In this document: positions 39,954-50,719 of the stretch, piece after piece | Position numbering within the stretch: position 1 is the first letter of the stretch | How the letters are laid out: the number at the start of each line of letters is the position of its first letter | Source: Epinephelus fuscoguttatus | Taxonomy: Eukaryota > Chordata > Actinopteri > Perciformes > Serranidae | Direction of reading: 5' to 3' | Length of the DNA stretch: 64,000 nucleotides | NCBI RefSeq assembly: GCF_011397635.1 | Contig: NC_064765.1 | Location: 986,001-1,050,000, forward strand | Notes under the pieces: generated by a model | The model's input: only the letters and a program-made list of their open reading frames with translations | Databases searched by the model: none | Told to the model about the DNA's origin: nothing | Program-made: the position numbers and the translations under genes

Positions 39954-41767
39954 ACCTGAATATTACAGAGAGTAGAACAATAGTTGAACCCAGCACAGAC
40001 ATGAAGAGGAAGCAGGAGAAGTTGTTGGTGATGAGCGTAATACATCACCCCACAGATACAGTATTACATAACACTGCCATATGTTGGTGTTGATGTTGAT
40101 GCCCGGGCACGGTGGAGGGACAGCCGCCTCCGCTGGTGGTGGATCCTGAGCCAGCTGACTGTGAAACCGCGGAGTAATAATGCCATCTGGAACAGCTGTC
40201 AGCCAAGGAATGTCGCTGTGGCTTATTAGGGAGAGCAGAGGAGCAGGGGGGGATTCTCTCAGCTCCAAGAGGGGCGAGACACATGGAGGGGAGATGTGAA
40301 GCACTGATATGGCAGAGAAATGAAAAGGAAGTCACTGCAGGCTGAAAGAGGAGGAACGTTAATCTGCTTCCAGGCGATGGTGAATTTCATACAGTGAGGA
40401 AATATGGATTTCACTCCCTTTGGCTTCATGAGCTTTAGATATTCACACAATTTAATCTCCACACACTTCATCTACATCACTGTGTGTTCTCAGCACAGAG
40501 GTCACTATGTACACATCCAGAGCTTCGCTTCTTGCATCAGAACAGTTCATTTAAATGTTTTATACTTATTATTTCAGCGTACACTCCGAGAACAAATGAT
40601 ATCCTGTTTACAGGGACAGTTCAGATCTTTATGACGGGTTGTATGAGGTATTTTTCCTTACATACAGTCGAGGGTGGTCACCACTGCAGGTACAGAATCA
40701 TGGACGTCTCATTGGCTCCCAGATCATTCGTCAACATCGCCGCCATATTGGAAAGGGCTGGACTCACTCATAAAGAAATGACAGTAACCAGAAGCTGCTT
40801 TTTTATGGATAAAGATCACGATAACATTTATATTTCTGAACTGACGTCACTCAGTCTGTTTCCATGACAACAGAGGAAATGGATTTATTTAAAATCCCTG
40901 TAAACATGTCAGTGTGAGTGAAATGGTCCTAAAGTGAATGTGTCACAGTGGGACTAACACACCCAGATCATGTGACTCCTGCGTGTATATCAGACCCTAG
41001 TCTCTACATACAGACTCTACATTCAGTGAAGAAGAGCGGAAGAGCCCTGGTTTCCGGTTGTAGGCTGTTTGTAGTCTGCGTGATATTGACTAATCACGTT
41101 TGAGCCGGCTGCAGTTGTTGCCAGGTTAAACGGTCCGTGCGGTGAACTAACGAGGTGGAACATAATTGGCATCACTGCAAATTCTGAATCCATCGCAGTG
41201 GTTCAGCATATTTACTTAAATATAAACAGAAGTCGGAAACGGAAATTCGCCTCCTCCGCCCAAATCAAACCGCAATGCCAAAAAATCGGGGGTCTGCCCC
41301 CAGAGGCTGTATGACCGTCCTCCAGAAGTCAGATGCCGAATACAGCCGATGGGTTCCGAGAACGATCAGACCCAAACTGTCCGAGGAGCTCTGAGCATGC
41401 TCCACAGTTTCCGCCCCGGGCTTTGACCCGGAAGTCCAATAGCATTAAATGTGTAAGAGAAGAAGAAGCCGGTAACAACATGGAGAAATCTACATCCAGA
41501 GCCGTGACTTTTTGGACGCACCAAATGTACAGAGCTGTAAAGTTGTCCACCATGGTAGCAGTTAGCTGCTAGCTAACCGTAGCTAACTTGTTTGTCCATT
41601 GTTTGGTCTGTGACGTAATAGGTCAACAGGAAAAAGGTCCAATACTAACAAGCTGAAAGGGGGCATATCTCCACCTATCGTAGAGGAGTCGCACATACTT
41701 GGCTCAATAAATGGTTAGATGTCCACTCATCAGCAACATCCAGCTTCCATCAGCTGATCTGCCGTGA
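39953..41767. other. Intergenic DNA, partly repeat-derived
   Basis: The stretch 41270-41640 resembles dispersed teleost repeat (CGGAAGTCC, AACATGGAG, TAGCTGCTAGCTAAC). The 127-codon frame at 40484-40867 overlaps no splice or promoter signal and is not recognisable. Confidence 0.4.
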
Positions 41768-42060
41768 ATTGGTGACCGCTCAGTCCACAGGGACTTGGTT
41801 TGGGAACCAGAGGGTCACCAGCTCGAGTCCCTGTCCGGACCAAATATAGAGCGTGGACTGGTAGCTTAAGAGGTGCCAGGTCACCTCCTGAGCAAGGTAC
41901 CAAACCCCCAGATGCTCCAGGCGCCCATCCAAGGGCTGGTCTTCCTCGGCAGAGATGTGTTTCACTATTGAATTGTCTTTACATAGATCACATGATAATG
42001 ACTGAACTATCTCCATGTCTACGGCACAAACTCAATCTGCAGAGGAAGACAGTGAGATGT
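41768..42060 (+). mobile_element. tRNA-derived SINE
   Basis: The head shows TTGGTGACCGCTCAGTCCAC and ACCAGCTCGAGTCCCTGTCC, arranged like pol III A and B boxes in a tRNA-type SINE. The body follows with CTCCTGAGCAAGGTACCAAA. No clear target duplication was identified. Confidence 0.6.
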
Positions 42061-42186
42061 GGCTGAAAGCCCAGAAAAATTGAGTAAGTGGACCTTAAGT
42101 TAAGATTTTTTTTCTCAAGGATGAACTTTTACACTGAATTTATCCATTGAGTATCAAACTCATTTGAAATACGGACATGAAAGTGT

Positions 42187-42540
42187 CTAAAGAAGTCGGG
42201 GTGCATCATGGGGGGGGTCCTGGGTGTTTGCAGCATCGTAGATAAACTCATCCTCATCGTGTTTGCTTCTGACTGGAGGCACAAAAAGCTGTTTCCTTGA
42301 GATCTGAGGGACCTCACATTCTTCAAACATATCAACAACATATTTGGGCCTCGGGCTGTTGTGTGATTTCAAACCAGCAGAAACACTTTCAGGTCTTGTC
42401 TCTAAGTAACTGGGAGCTGGTGGAACGTCCTCAGTTGTCGTCTCGTTATTGTGGCAGCAGCAGCAGCCAAAACGTGTTTTCTTTCGGAGAAGATCAAGAA
42501 ACAAGAGCACCTCGCACCCTGCCGGAGATGAAGGCACCAA
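42187..42540 (-). CDS. Orphan reading frame or terminal exon, function unknown
   Basis: The minus-strand frame is 117 codons. It reads LLFLDLLRKKTRFGCCCCHN, then PPAPSYLETRPESVSAGL, then PKYVVDMFEECEVPQISRKQ and HDEDEFIYDAANTQDPPHDA before PRLL and TAG. The composition is protein-like, with a hydrophobic patch, basic residues and four Cys in a row like a palmitoylated juxtamembrane segment. A possible acceptor CATCTCCGGCAG lies within the first codons, so it could be a last exon whose partners I cannot find. I recognise no family. Confidence 0.35.
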   Translation of the reverse strand: MVPSSPAGCEVLLFLDLLRKKTRFGCCCCHNNETTTEDVPPAPSYLETRPESVSAGLKSHNSPRPKYVVDMFEECEVPQISRKQLFVPPVRSKHDEDEFIYDAANTQDPPHDAPRLL

Positions 42541-43199
42541 CTCTAAATCTCACGTGGACACCAGACCTCTGATTCAGGCTATCTTTAGATGAGAAGAAGC
42601 TGATTTAGTCATTACTGAGGCAGAGCCGTGTGACTGCAGCAGCTGGAGACACAATCTGACTCCATTAAAACAAAAAGATTTGCAACATGGACTTTAGTTT
42701 GTTTTACAGCAAAGTGTGAGAAACAGTTTCAGTTTGACTCTGTGATCAAAGGGCCGACTCCCACCTCCAGATACAGATTCAAGTTTGATCAGAGAGTCTG
42801 AGGGATTAAAACCTTTGCACAAATGTTCTAATAATGGTGTGCTGCAGAGAGAACGTTGACCTGAGGGCTACTGAAATAATTAAAGACTATTCAAACGTAC
42901 CTGACAGCAGTGAACATCCAGAGCCCAGCTGAAAGCAAAAATCCCTCCTTTCAACAGCCACTTGAAACAACTGGAACTATAGATGAGTTTTACATTCTTA
43001 TTCTTATTTTAATGAAAATTGCCTGCCCATGTGGAGTTCATTTTTACCTGTGAATTTATATATATATATGTGTACATATTTATACATATTTTTACCTGTT
43101 ACGCAGCTTTTTTTCAGGTTACCGATGCCGATGCATCAGGTGCTGTTTGATTTCTGACTGGTGCAGTTTGAGGTGGTACAGTTGCTCCCGCTCTCCTCT
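42541..43199. other. Intergenic DNA without recognised features
   Basis: No exon or complete repeat is seen apart from a short AT run near 43060. Confidence 0.4.
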
Positions 43200-43605
43200 A
43201 ATGTATATTTGTATGAGGCACACATGGGGGAAAGTCACAAGCAAGTCTCAAGTCTTTACCTTCAAGTCTCAAGCAAGTCCCAAGTTAGTTGTGGTGAGAA
43301 TCAAGCAAGTCAGGTCAAGTCATATGTCACATGCAGCAAACATCTCCTCACGATCCGCTAGCTACATGTCCTCTGAATATGCTGTGAAAAAGTCCGGTCT
43401 CTGTAGGCAGCCCAACAACAACATTTGGGTCCAGGCTGCACCAACCAGCCAGCGCCAGACCAGCGAAAGCAAGCACACACACATGAACGCGGTGCCCAGA
43501 GAGGCAGTTAGAGCTACAGGCTACAATGAGGCTGAAAACAGAGTTCAAACAGGGCTCTCTCTTTTTCACTAGGAGCACATGTGCACAGGTTTCAGGTGCA
43601 TCAGA

Positions 43606-44081
43606 TGAACTCAGCTAAATTTTAAAAATCTAATTCATGGTGGGCGGCACGGTGATGTGGTGGTTAGCACTCTCGCCTCACCCTTCTGTGTGGAGTTTGC
43701 ATGTTCTCCCCGTGTCAGCATGGGTTTCCTCCCACAGTCCAAAGACATGCAGGTTAATTGGTGACTCTAAATTGTCCGTAGGTGTGAATGTGAGTGTGAA
43801 TGGTTGTCTGTCTCTATGTGTCAGCCCTGTGATAGTCTGGTGACCTGTCCAGGGTGAACCCTGCCTCTCGCCCAATGTCAGTTGGATGTCACCCTCAAGA
43901 GGATGAAGTGGTTAGAAGATGAATGAATGAATGAATTCATGGTCAAGGGTCATGCATTTTCCACCAGTCACTTTGAAAAGCTCAAGGAAAAATATTTGTG
44001 GCTACAGGGGGATCAAATAAAATAAAAACCAACCAGCCACCCTCCTCCTCTGATAAGTGAAGAACAGTCCCTTATCAGTGC
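43606..44081 (-). mobile_element. TAAGGGACTG-family fragment, copy 2, split by a SINE
   Basis: It comprises AAATTTTAAAAATCTAATTC before the SINE and GTCAAGGGTCATGCATTTTC after it, ending GAAGAACAGTCCCTTA. The same order is present uninterrupted near 45320-45478. Confidence 0.65.
43642..43933 (+). mobile_element. tRNA-headed SINE with 10-bp target duplication
   Basis: The head is GGCGGCACGGTGATGTGGTG and TTAGCACTCTCGCCTCAC, the body TGTGGAGTTTGCATGTTCTC and CCCACAGTCCAAAGACATGC, and the tail GAATGAATGAATG. The flanks are identical: AATTCATGGT at 43632-43641 and 43934-43943. The pol III B-box region is deleted. The same family, split, is at 19856. Confidence 0.85.
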
Positions 44082-44710
44082 ATAAACCACACACATCACG
44101 CAGCTCGGCTGGTATATTTTAGCACATTCCCTAACAGACCCACAGTGGGCTGGGTGCTAACAGTCACTGTGGAGGAATTATTGGACCTGGAGCCGGGCTT
44201 CTCCGTCGCCGGTAAACCGTCGTCTTGCGGTGGCCATAGTGCTCCGCCATATTCCTGTCTGTGACCCCCGTTCAACCCACAACGGGCAGGATTTGCTAGC
44301 TCCGCTGTGTTTGATAACATTGTTGAATGTAAACAGAAGTGACGCCCAGCGGTGCTTAGCGTGCCTTTAATATTGAATTAAAGCCAAGTCCTTTCGAGTC
44401 ATCTGTCTCAAGTCAAAGTCAAGTCTCAAGTCATGAATACAAAGTCAAAGTCAAGTCGAGTCTTTTATCAACGTTAGTCAAGCAAGTCTTAAGTCATCAT
44501 ATTTGCAACTCAAGTCTGACTTGAGTCAAGTCCTCCATCTCTGGTGTGAGGTTTTAGATATGATGACCTTTACTGCTTTTAATTGTACTTTAGTTTTTAT
44601 AGACTGTATCTTTTCACCAGAGACCAAAGGTGTAAACAAGACACCTGTGTAACTGTGGCTCAGCAGCTGTGTTGAGCAGGACCTCTGTTCGACAAACTAA
44701 TAAACTCAAC

Positions 44711-45478
44711 TAAGGGACTGTTCATTACTTATGAGGGGGAGGTGCAGAAAGGGGAAGGCATGTCAAATAATTTTTTAAGCACTGGGGAGGGGCTTATTTT
44801 TTCTCGTTTTGGCTTAGGGGAGGGGCATACACATTAAATATGTTTTATTTTGTATTTATTTTACAGCTGATTGGTGAAGGAAACATGCTTTCCAAATTTT
44901 GGCATAAAATTTTGTGGAATTTTGAGATAATTGCATTCTTCCAAATTTTGGTGATTTGCCTTTTAAAATTGATTCTAAATTTTGGCAAAAACACCTTCCA
45001 AACCCGCAGGAACTGTAAAAACAGAAGTTTTCATTTTAAAATTCAGAAGGTCTTGTGTTTTAACGTTTTTATTCTATGTACATTTGTGAGCGCGTCAAAA
45101 ACGAATTTCCGTTGCTTCTTGCAAGGGACAATAAAGGTTTTCTGACACATCATATGTGATGAACACTTCCATCAGAAAAAAACAAAACCAAATCTGAACT
45201 TAAAATAGTGATATTTCATCAAAATCACTTAATTCTATGTCTCATATAAGAGTGAAAAACTGAGGCTTTTTCCAACTCCATTATTTCATCTCCAACTTTT
45301 AACTTTCAAACATCAAAGGGTAAGTTTTAAAAATCTAATAAGTCATTTATGGAGGAGGGAGGGTCATGGATTTTCCTCCAGTCACTCAGGGAGGGTCAAG
45401 GGAAAATACCTGGAGCTTCAGGGAGAGTAAAAAAAAAAGGTCACACCTCTCCTCTGATAAGTAAAGAACAGTCCCTTA
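44711..45478. mobile_element. TAAGGGACTG-family element, copy 3 (full-length)
   Basis: The ends are TAAGGGACTGTTCATTACTT and AAGTAAAGAACAGTCCCTTA, an inverted pair of about 28 bp. TA dinucleotides at the outer edge suggest a TA target site. The 768-bp body is non-coding. Confidence 0.75.
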
Positions 45479-45759
45479 CCTGCCTCCCTCTGCTTAAACA
45501 GCAGAGGAGGCATTTATAGACTAAAAAAAGTCAGATTTACTCAGGTGCTCACAAACATTATGAAAAAATATTTATTTTTATAGTTGTTTGATTGAGAAAC
45601 ATTCAAGTTGGATTTAACTGCAGCCTAATTAAAGCTGGTCCATCAGAGTCAGTCAGGTTCATCGGTGTGCTTTGATGTTAAACATGTTCACACTGCAGCA
45701 TCAGTAGGCTACCTGCTGACAGGTGTGTGACCTTTAACCCTGTGTTTCCGTTAGACACT

Positions 45760-45992
45760 CGGTAGCGCGCGGTGGGCGGGGTCAGCACCCGTCAGGCACT
45801 GTGAGGACTGAGCGCGTGCTGTCAGGAACACCTGGTGATGGCCGGTGAACACTTCACGAGACTGACGGGACTCTTTTGTCTCCTCTAAATGTAGCCACCG
45901 GACAGACACACACAGCAACGTTTAACCGTGAAGAAGTGACGTCAACCCGGTGAGAGAAGCAAACCTGACGGTAACAGGAGACCGGAGCCGGG
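45760..45992 (+). promoter_or_regulatory. CpG-rich promoter-like region with GC box
   Basis: The region holds AGCGCGCGGTGGGCGGGGTC (a GC box in GGGCGGGG) and other CpG sites, unlike the CpG-poor surroundings. No TATA box is present. It precedes the candidate first exon at 45993. Confidence 0.45.
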
Positions 45993-46053
45993 ATGAGGAG
46001 TGTCAGAGACGATGGAGAGGTGACGGAGGAGTCGGTTAATCGGTTTACAACAG
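45993..46053 (+). CDS. Candidate first coding exon of an unknown gene
   Basis: An ATG in GCCGGGATGA opens MRSVRDDGEVTEESVNRFTT and reaches a donor ACAACAG|GTAGGA. The peptide is acidic and the upstream DNA is CpG-rich, which favours a real gene start. I found no second exon in the remaining 18 kb, so the gene would have a first intron reaching beyond the window, or this is not an exon. The product is not recognised. Confidence 0.35.
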
Positions 46054-46156
46054 GTAGGACCAGTTTAATGTTTTTAAACTTCATGTTAACGGTTTTTAAC
46101 GTGTTTGAACTGTCGAGACATCTGAAGGTGTGTGTGAGGGTCACAGAGCTGCTGTG

Positions 46157-46745
46157 TAAGGGACTGTTCTCTACTCATCACGGTCAGAGAGGAGGCTCGA
46201 GTCAGACTGTGGTTATGTGTTTGTTTATTTATTGTGAGCCTCCCTCCACCATAAATGACTTATTAGATGTTTAAAACTTTGATGTTTGAAAGTTAAAAGT
46301 TGGAGATGAAATAATGGAGGTGGAAAAAGCCTCAGTTTTTCACTCTTGTCATGCAGACAGTTTATTGTGATTTTGATGACAGTGATTTTGATGACATCAC
46401 TATTTTAAGATCAGATTTGATGATGTGTTTTTTTCTGATGGAAGTGTTTGTCACACATGATGTGTTCAAGGACTGTCAGAAATTGAGAACTCCAACAACA
46501 CTTCCTGTCCTCACAGTCTCCAGCTGTGATCACTGGTGTCGTTTTTGCAATTTTAAAAGAAAACATGGGGGCTTCAAAGATTTAAAACATCAGCAGTAAA
46601 ATAAATACAATAAACAAGCATGTAAACCTGTAGCCCCTCCCCTCAGCCAAAATAAACAACACAAGCCCCTCCCCCAGTGCTGAAAGAATTATTTATCATG
46701 CCTCCCTCTTTTTGCACCTCCCTGCAGCTGCACTAGAGGAGGGAC
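46157..46745 (+). mobile_element. TAAGGGACTG-family element, copy 4
   Basis: It starts TAAGGGACTGTTCTCTACTC and shares AGTTTTTCACTCTTGT and GCACATGATGTGTTCAAGGA-like interior words with copies 1 and 6. The right end is lost near GGAGGGACAC. It begins about 100 bp after the candidate first exon. Confidence 0.6.
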
Positions 46746-46979
46746 ACTTGACTGAAGAGGACAGTTAAAGTGGAAACAAGATTCTGGAAACAGTTTAATG
46801 TAGTTTGACTTGTTTTTGGTTCATATATCTAAACTGTTACACTCATTTAGTCAAAGATGACGTACAGCTGGAAACCTGTAAACACTAGCCCCTTTTTAAA
46901 CTTCAGCGATTCTCTCATAAGTCGGCCCGTTCTTCACCGTCCCCGTCATCTGACGGTTAATGGCCTCTTCGTTTGCGAG

Positions 46980-48118
46980 GACAAGGAGGGCGCGCAATTG
47001 ACCTATGGCTAAGCCCCGCCCTCAAACGCGATGAGCCAATCACAGTGCGTATAGCCATTCCCATACACTGGGACATTCTCTGCCTGGACGTCCATTGAAA
47101 TGCATTACAGAAAGTCAGTTTGTTGGGTTTTATGAGCTTTTTCTGAGATTTGAAGTTTAACAATGGTCAAACGGTGTGCATGGGGTACATGCAACTCTGA
47201 CACAAGGTATCCTGAGAGGCTGGGCGACCAGGTGTATTTTTACACTTTAAACCACATCTCAAGCGAGAAAAGTGTCTCCTTTGGATAAAGTTGTGTGGTA
47301 ACGTTAGACCACAACATCAACTCAACGTGAATAAGATTAACAATGATGTCTACATCTGTTCTAAGGTAAGTCAACATTGTGTTTGAGGCAACATATTGTC
47401 ACTTTGCTGCAAAGAAATATAAAGTTATCTTTAACATCTCTAGCTAACGTTAGCTAAAGTTAGCCTAACGTTAGCTCCTAGCTGTGTTGTTCATCATGTC
47501 ACCTTGTTTGCTGGGAGTTCATTAGCCTATTTTGTTCTAGTTTTGTACTTTGGTGATGGTACATCATTGTTAGCTGTTGTCCAAAGGGCTCTAGTTAAGC
47601 TAACGTTAACTTCTGGAGCTTAGCTTCATTAACTTATCTGTAATGGCAGAGATAACAAAGGTTGGCAAACGTTATGCTGAATGATTCAGTGTAAATACTG
47701 TAGCACCAAACTAACGGAGAGACACTCTTGGTAAAGATGGTAAAAAGGCCGTTATCCTTTTCTCATATTCTGAGCCAAAAACCTTAACTTCAGTGGCACT
47801 TTAACTTGTTGTCTTTGATGGTGACGGCAACCAGATGCGGTTCACAAGCGTACACTGTGACCTGTAAATGTTGGCTTGTAATTTAAGCTTTTCATCGACC
47901 TTCTCAACAATAAAATGATGAATATATCCCTCCAATGCGTAGTTTAGGCCCTTTTGGTTACTTCTCAATGACATCTGATCGTTATGTCCCCAAAAATCAT
48001 CAGTTGCCTCCTGTGAAATGCCGTGTACTGTGACACCTGCCATAGCGCCGCTCACTGAATGTTGATAGTTTGTCCGAGTGAGTGGAGGGGGCGGGGCTTA
48101 GCCATAGGTCAATTCCTT
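46980..48118 (+). mobile_element. THAP-carrying transposon with AATTGACCTATGGCTAAGCC ends
   Basis: The left end AATTGACCTATGGCTAAGCC plus CCGCCC is inverted exactly at the right (GGGCGGGGCTTAGCCATAGG, TCAATT). CAAGG/CCTTG words outside it extend the symmetry, with an extra 9 bp on the left. Inside is a THAP-like exon. A minus-strand 84-codon frame at 47801-48055 (HGISQEATDDFWGHNDQMSL) looks protein-like but I cannot place it. Confidence 0.7.
47163..47367 (+). pseudogene. Broken THAP zinc-finger exon
   Basis: It opens MVKRCAWGTCNSDTRYPERL with the C-x4-C start of a THAP domain. In another frame it continues KCLLWIKLCGNVRPQHQLNV and NKINNDVYICSK, then a good donor AAG|GTAAGT. The two parts fit the THAP order and differ by one base at the A-run in GCGAGAAAAGTG near 47271. 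So the copy is inactivated, or the base count there is wrong. THAP domains are DNA-binding parts of P-element-like transposases and of related host proteins. Confidence 0.75.
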
Positions 48119-48227
48119 GTCTCCCCAGTTGCTCATCTTTACAGTGTCTGTCAGGTTTGTGTTTCCCTCTTGCTACTAGCTGCTCGCTAATTCCTGCTAT
48201 CAGCTGTTTCCTGTTTATCCACCGCCA

Positions 48228-48665
48228 GTGGCTCGCATGTGCGGCGTCATCAACAGCTCCTCCCACAAGTCATCAACAGCCCCTCCCATTGCAGAAGGCC
48301 GCCTCGGTCTGTTTAAACTAAAAGGGTTCCACCAATTTGTCTACCCTACGATTCGGAAAATTGGACACCTCAGATCAACTCGCTCTGTGTGTCTAAACGC
48401 TCGCAGCTTGCCGGCAAAACGGCCCAACATTCGCCGAAAACCTGGCAGTGTAAAAGGGGCTTATGATATCTACCGTACTGTCTCCGATGATAAACATGGC
48501 AAAATAAAACGCCCTCATTTCTTGATAGAATTTAAAGATTGTAAAGGCAGGTTGCAGTTTTGTGCTTTTTGTCATCTGAGTCCCACACCAGAAATCCCTG
48601 ACCAAGTGCTGGTATTCATCGACTTTAGAGTGAGACCGGGTAGATTAAGCGTCATCCATCAGTGA
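48228..48665 (+). other. Open frame of 145 codons, possible transposon remnant
   Basis: The frame includes SVCLNARSLPAKRPNIRRKP and RPHFLIEFKDCKGRLQFCAF. The charged composition is more protein-like than most chance frames here, and LNARSL recalls a phrase of LINE endonuclease regions. There is no further support. Confidence 0.25.
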
Positions 48666-48867
48666 GGATTACAGATTACAACCAGCTGAAACTTCTCTTG
48701 GTCAGAATTCCTTCAGTGTTGATTGTTGAGGAGCTGAATTATCCTCAGAGTCTCTTCCTCTCAGAAACAAACACACCAGCTGATTTAAACTGGTAAAAGC
48801 CAGTGCTGCTTGTTGCCGAGGGGCTAATTACGGTGGTTGATGCAAAAATATGACTATGTCTCTATCC

Positions 48868-49070
48868 AGAGTCAGTGTTTGGTTTGTCCGCTCTGGGCTA
48901 CTGTAGAAACATGGCGGTGCAGCATGGTGATCTCTGTAGACGAGGACCTGCTCCCTGTGTAGATATTAACAGCTCATTCTGAGGGAACCAGAACACAACC
49001 ATTCTGATGAAACACTGAAGAATACACCCTGTTAAGATTAATTTAAGTCCTTCACTCTGGAGCTTTAAAG
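48868..49070 (-). repeat. Fragment of the TTAA/AGGTCCAGTGTG element family
   Basis: The segment GTTTGGTTTGTCCGCTCTGG, CTACTGTAGAAACATGGCGG and GACGAGGACCTGCTCCCTGT is the inverse of the interior of the element at 22857-23985. Confidence 0.65.
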
Positions 49071-50679
49071 CGTTGCGTTGACATTGCTGCAGGTTTTCAG
49101 TCAGGACATGATGTGTCAGATGACGTGTGAGGAAGGCAGCAGGTCTCATAATATATGGACGGAGGAATGTGGTGCTCACAGGAAGAGTAAACAGTCACTG
49201 GTGCCAAAACACGTGTAAACAAGCAGCTTTACATCGAACAAACAGTGAAATGTGGCGTCTCTGAAACATGGTGTGTTTACAGCCTCACATTTACATTTCA
49301 GGACCTCTGGGAAAATATGAAACCATGAAATAAGCTGAAGGTAAACTTTACCTTTAAATCAGCTTCGCATCCTGGATCAAGTTCATCGGACAGATCGGAC
49401 AGGCCACAGATCATGTGACGCAGCACTGTGTTCCCATCAGACAGGTTAAAATAGGAGGAAACACAAGTGCAGCAGCTTCATAGACACAGACCAGACAGTC
49501 TAAATCTATATGATACATTAATCTGTATGATACAAGACATTCATATCGTTAAGTTTTTCTTTTTGTTTCATTTGTGCCGACAAACTGTCCTTTCACTGCG
49601 TGCTGACTCTGTGACCATTTCATGTGGAGAAAACTAATAAACACACAGGTGTAGGAGTCAGTTTAAAATGATCAGTCCATTAATTAATCACTGGCTCAGC
49701 AGACAAGTGATCAGCAATCATTTTCATAATCAATCATAAAGCAAAGAACATTAAAGATTTGCTGCTTTTTTCACTTTTATACAACTGTTAATTAAATAAA
49801 GTTTTTTTGAGTGTTTATCAGACAAAACACGAAATTTGAAGACAGAATCTGGAAAGTTGTGAGCGATATTTTTTTTGTTTTACTATTTTCTTACATGTTA
49901 TAAACTAACTGGTTCATTGGGTCAGTTTATTTTCTGTATTTATTTATCCACTATTTTATATCTTAATGTTTTTATATCGTATCTACCCAGTTGAGCTTTT
50001 ATGTGTTCGAATCCAAACATTCAAATTTTCAATTCAACCTTTTCCCACGTGAGCTGACGAAGGTTTCTGTGCGATGACGTCGCTTCATATAAACCGTCTA
50101 ACCGCTCTAACGTGTCTCTCTGTCATTGGGCCCAGACTTCTTTTAAAATTATATCTATCTTCCAGATTGTTTCTGTGTTGCTTGGCAACAGTCCAGTCCC
50201 GGTGCGGTTGCAGAACTGTTTGTGTGGGCGGAGCCTAATAAATCTGTTGCTGCTCTTTGCAGTTAATAAATGGAGCCTGAAGAGCTGTTGTATTAAAGTG
50301 ATATCCCACTGAAGGTTTTGCTGTCGGACTGAATATCAGACCTGATTATCTACGACTGGATCACAGCCGTGCAGATATTCAGTCCAACAGCACGACCTCC
50401 AGTAATAAAATGTCAGAGAACAGTTTGCTTCATCTTGTAGGCTCGCAGTAGGTGTCTTCTTTACGGCTCCTACATCAGAATGAAGTCCAGGTGTTTGAAG
50501 CGTTCACAGACAGACACAGTATTAGCCTTCTGACCTCACTTTGCCTTATCTTGTAGTTTTAATTGGTCGTTGCAGAGCAGAGTCTTTGTGGCTCTCAATC
50601 CTCACAAAGTTCACAGAAACCTGAATCCTGCGACCTTGAGTTTCACCTTAACAAGCACTTTTTCCTCCGTATCATCTGC
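49071..50679. other. Intergenic DNA without recognised features
   Basis: AT-rich sequence; no exon or complete mobile element recognised. Confidence 0.4.
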
Positions 50680-50686
50680 TGTGTGT

Positions 50687-50718
<32 letters not shown>

Positions 50719-50719
50719 T
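50680..50719. repeat. (GT)n microsatellite with one interruption
   Basis: GT units with a single AT break. Confidence 0.9.

Larger units (their letters stand above)
43200..44550. mobile_element. Element with CAAGTC-rich ends, host of two nested insertions
   Basis: The left end (43230-43325) is packed with CAAGTC words (AAGCAAGTCTCAAGTC) and the right end (44390-44540) likewise, closing with the inverse GACTTGAGTC. This pattern is a known dispersed fish repeat, class not determined. A TAAGGGACTG-family fragment and a SINE lie inside. Confidence 0.55.

Noticed and set aside
40484..40867. A 127-codon plus-strand frame
   Set aside because: No homology, no splice or promoter signals, and average intergenic composition.
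45854..46144. Minus-strand 96-codon frame over the candidate first exon
   Set aside because: It is antisense to the more plausible plus-strand ATG and donor and has no features.
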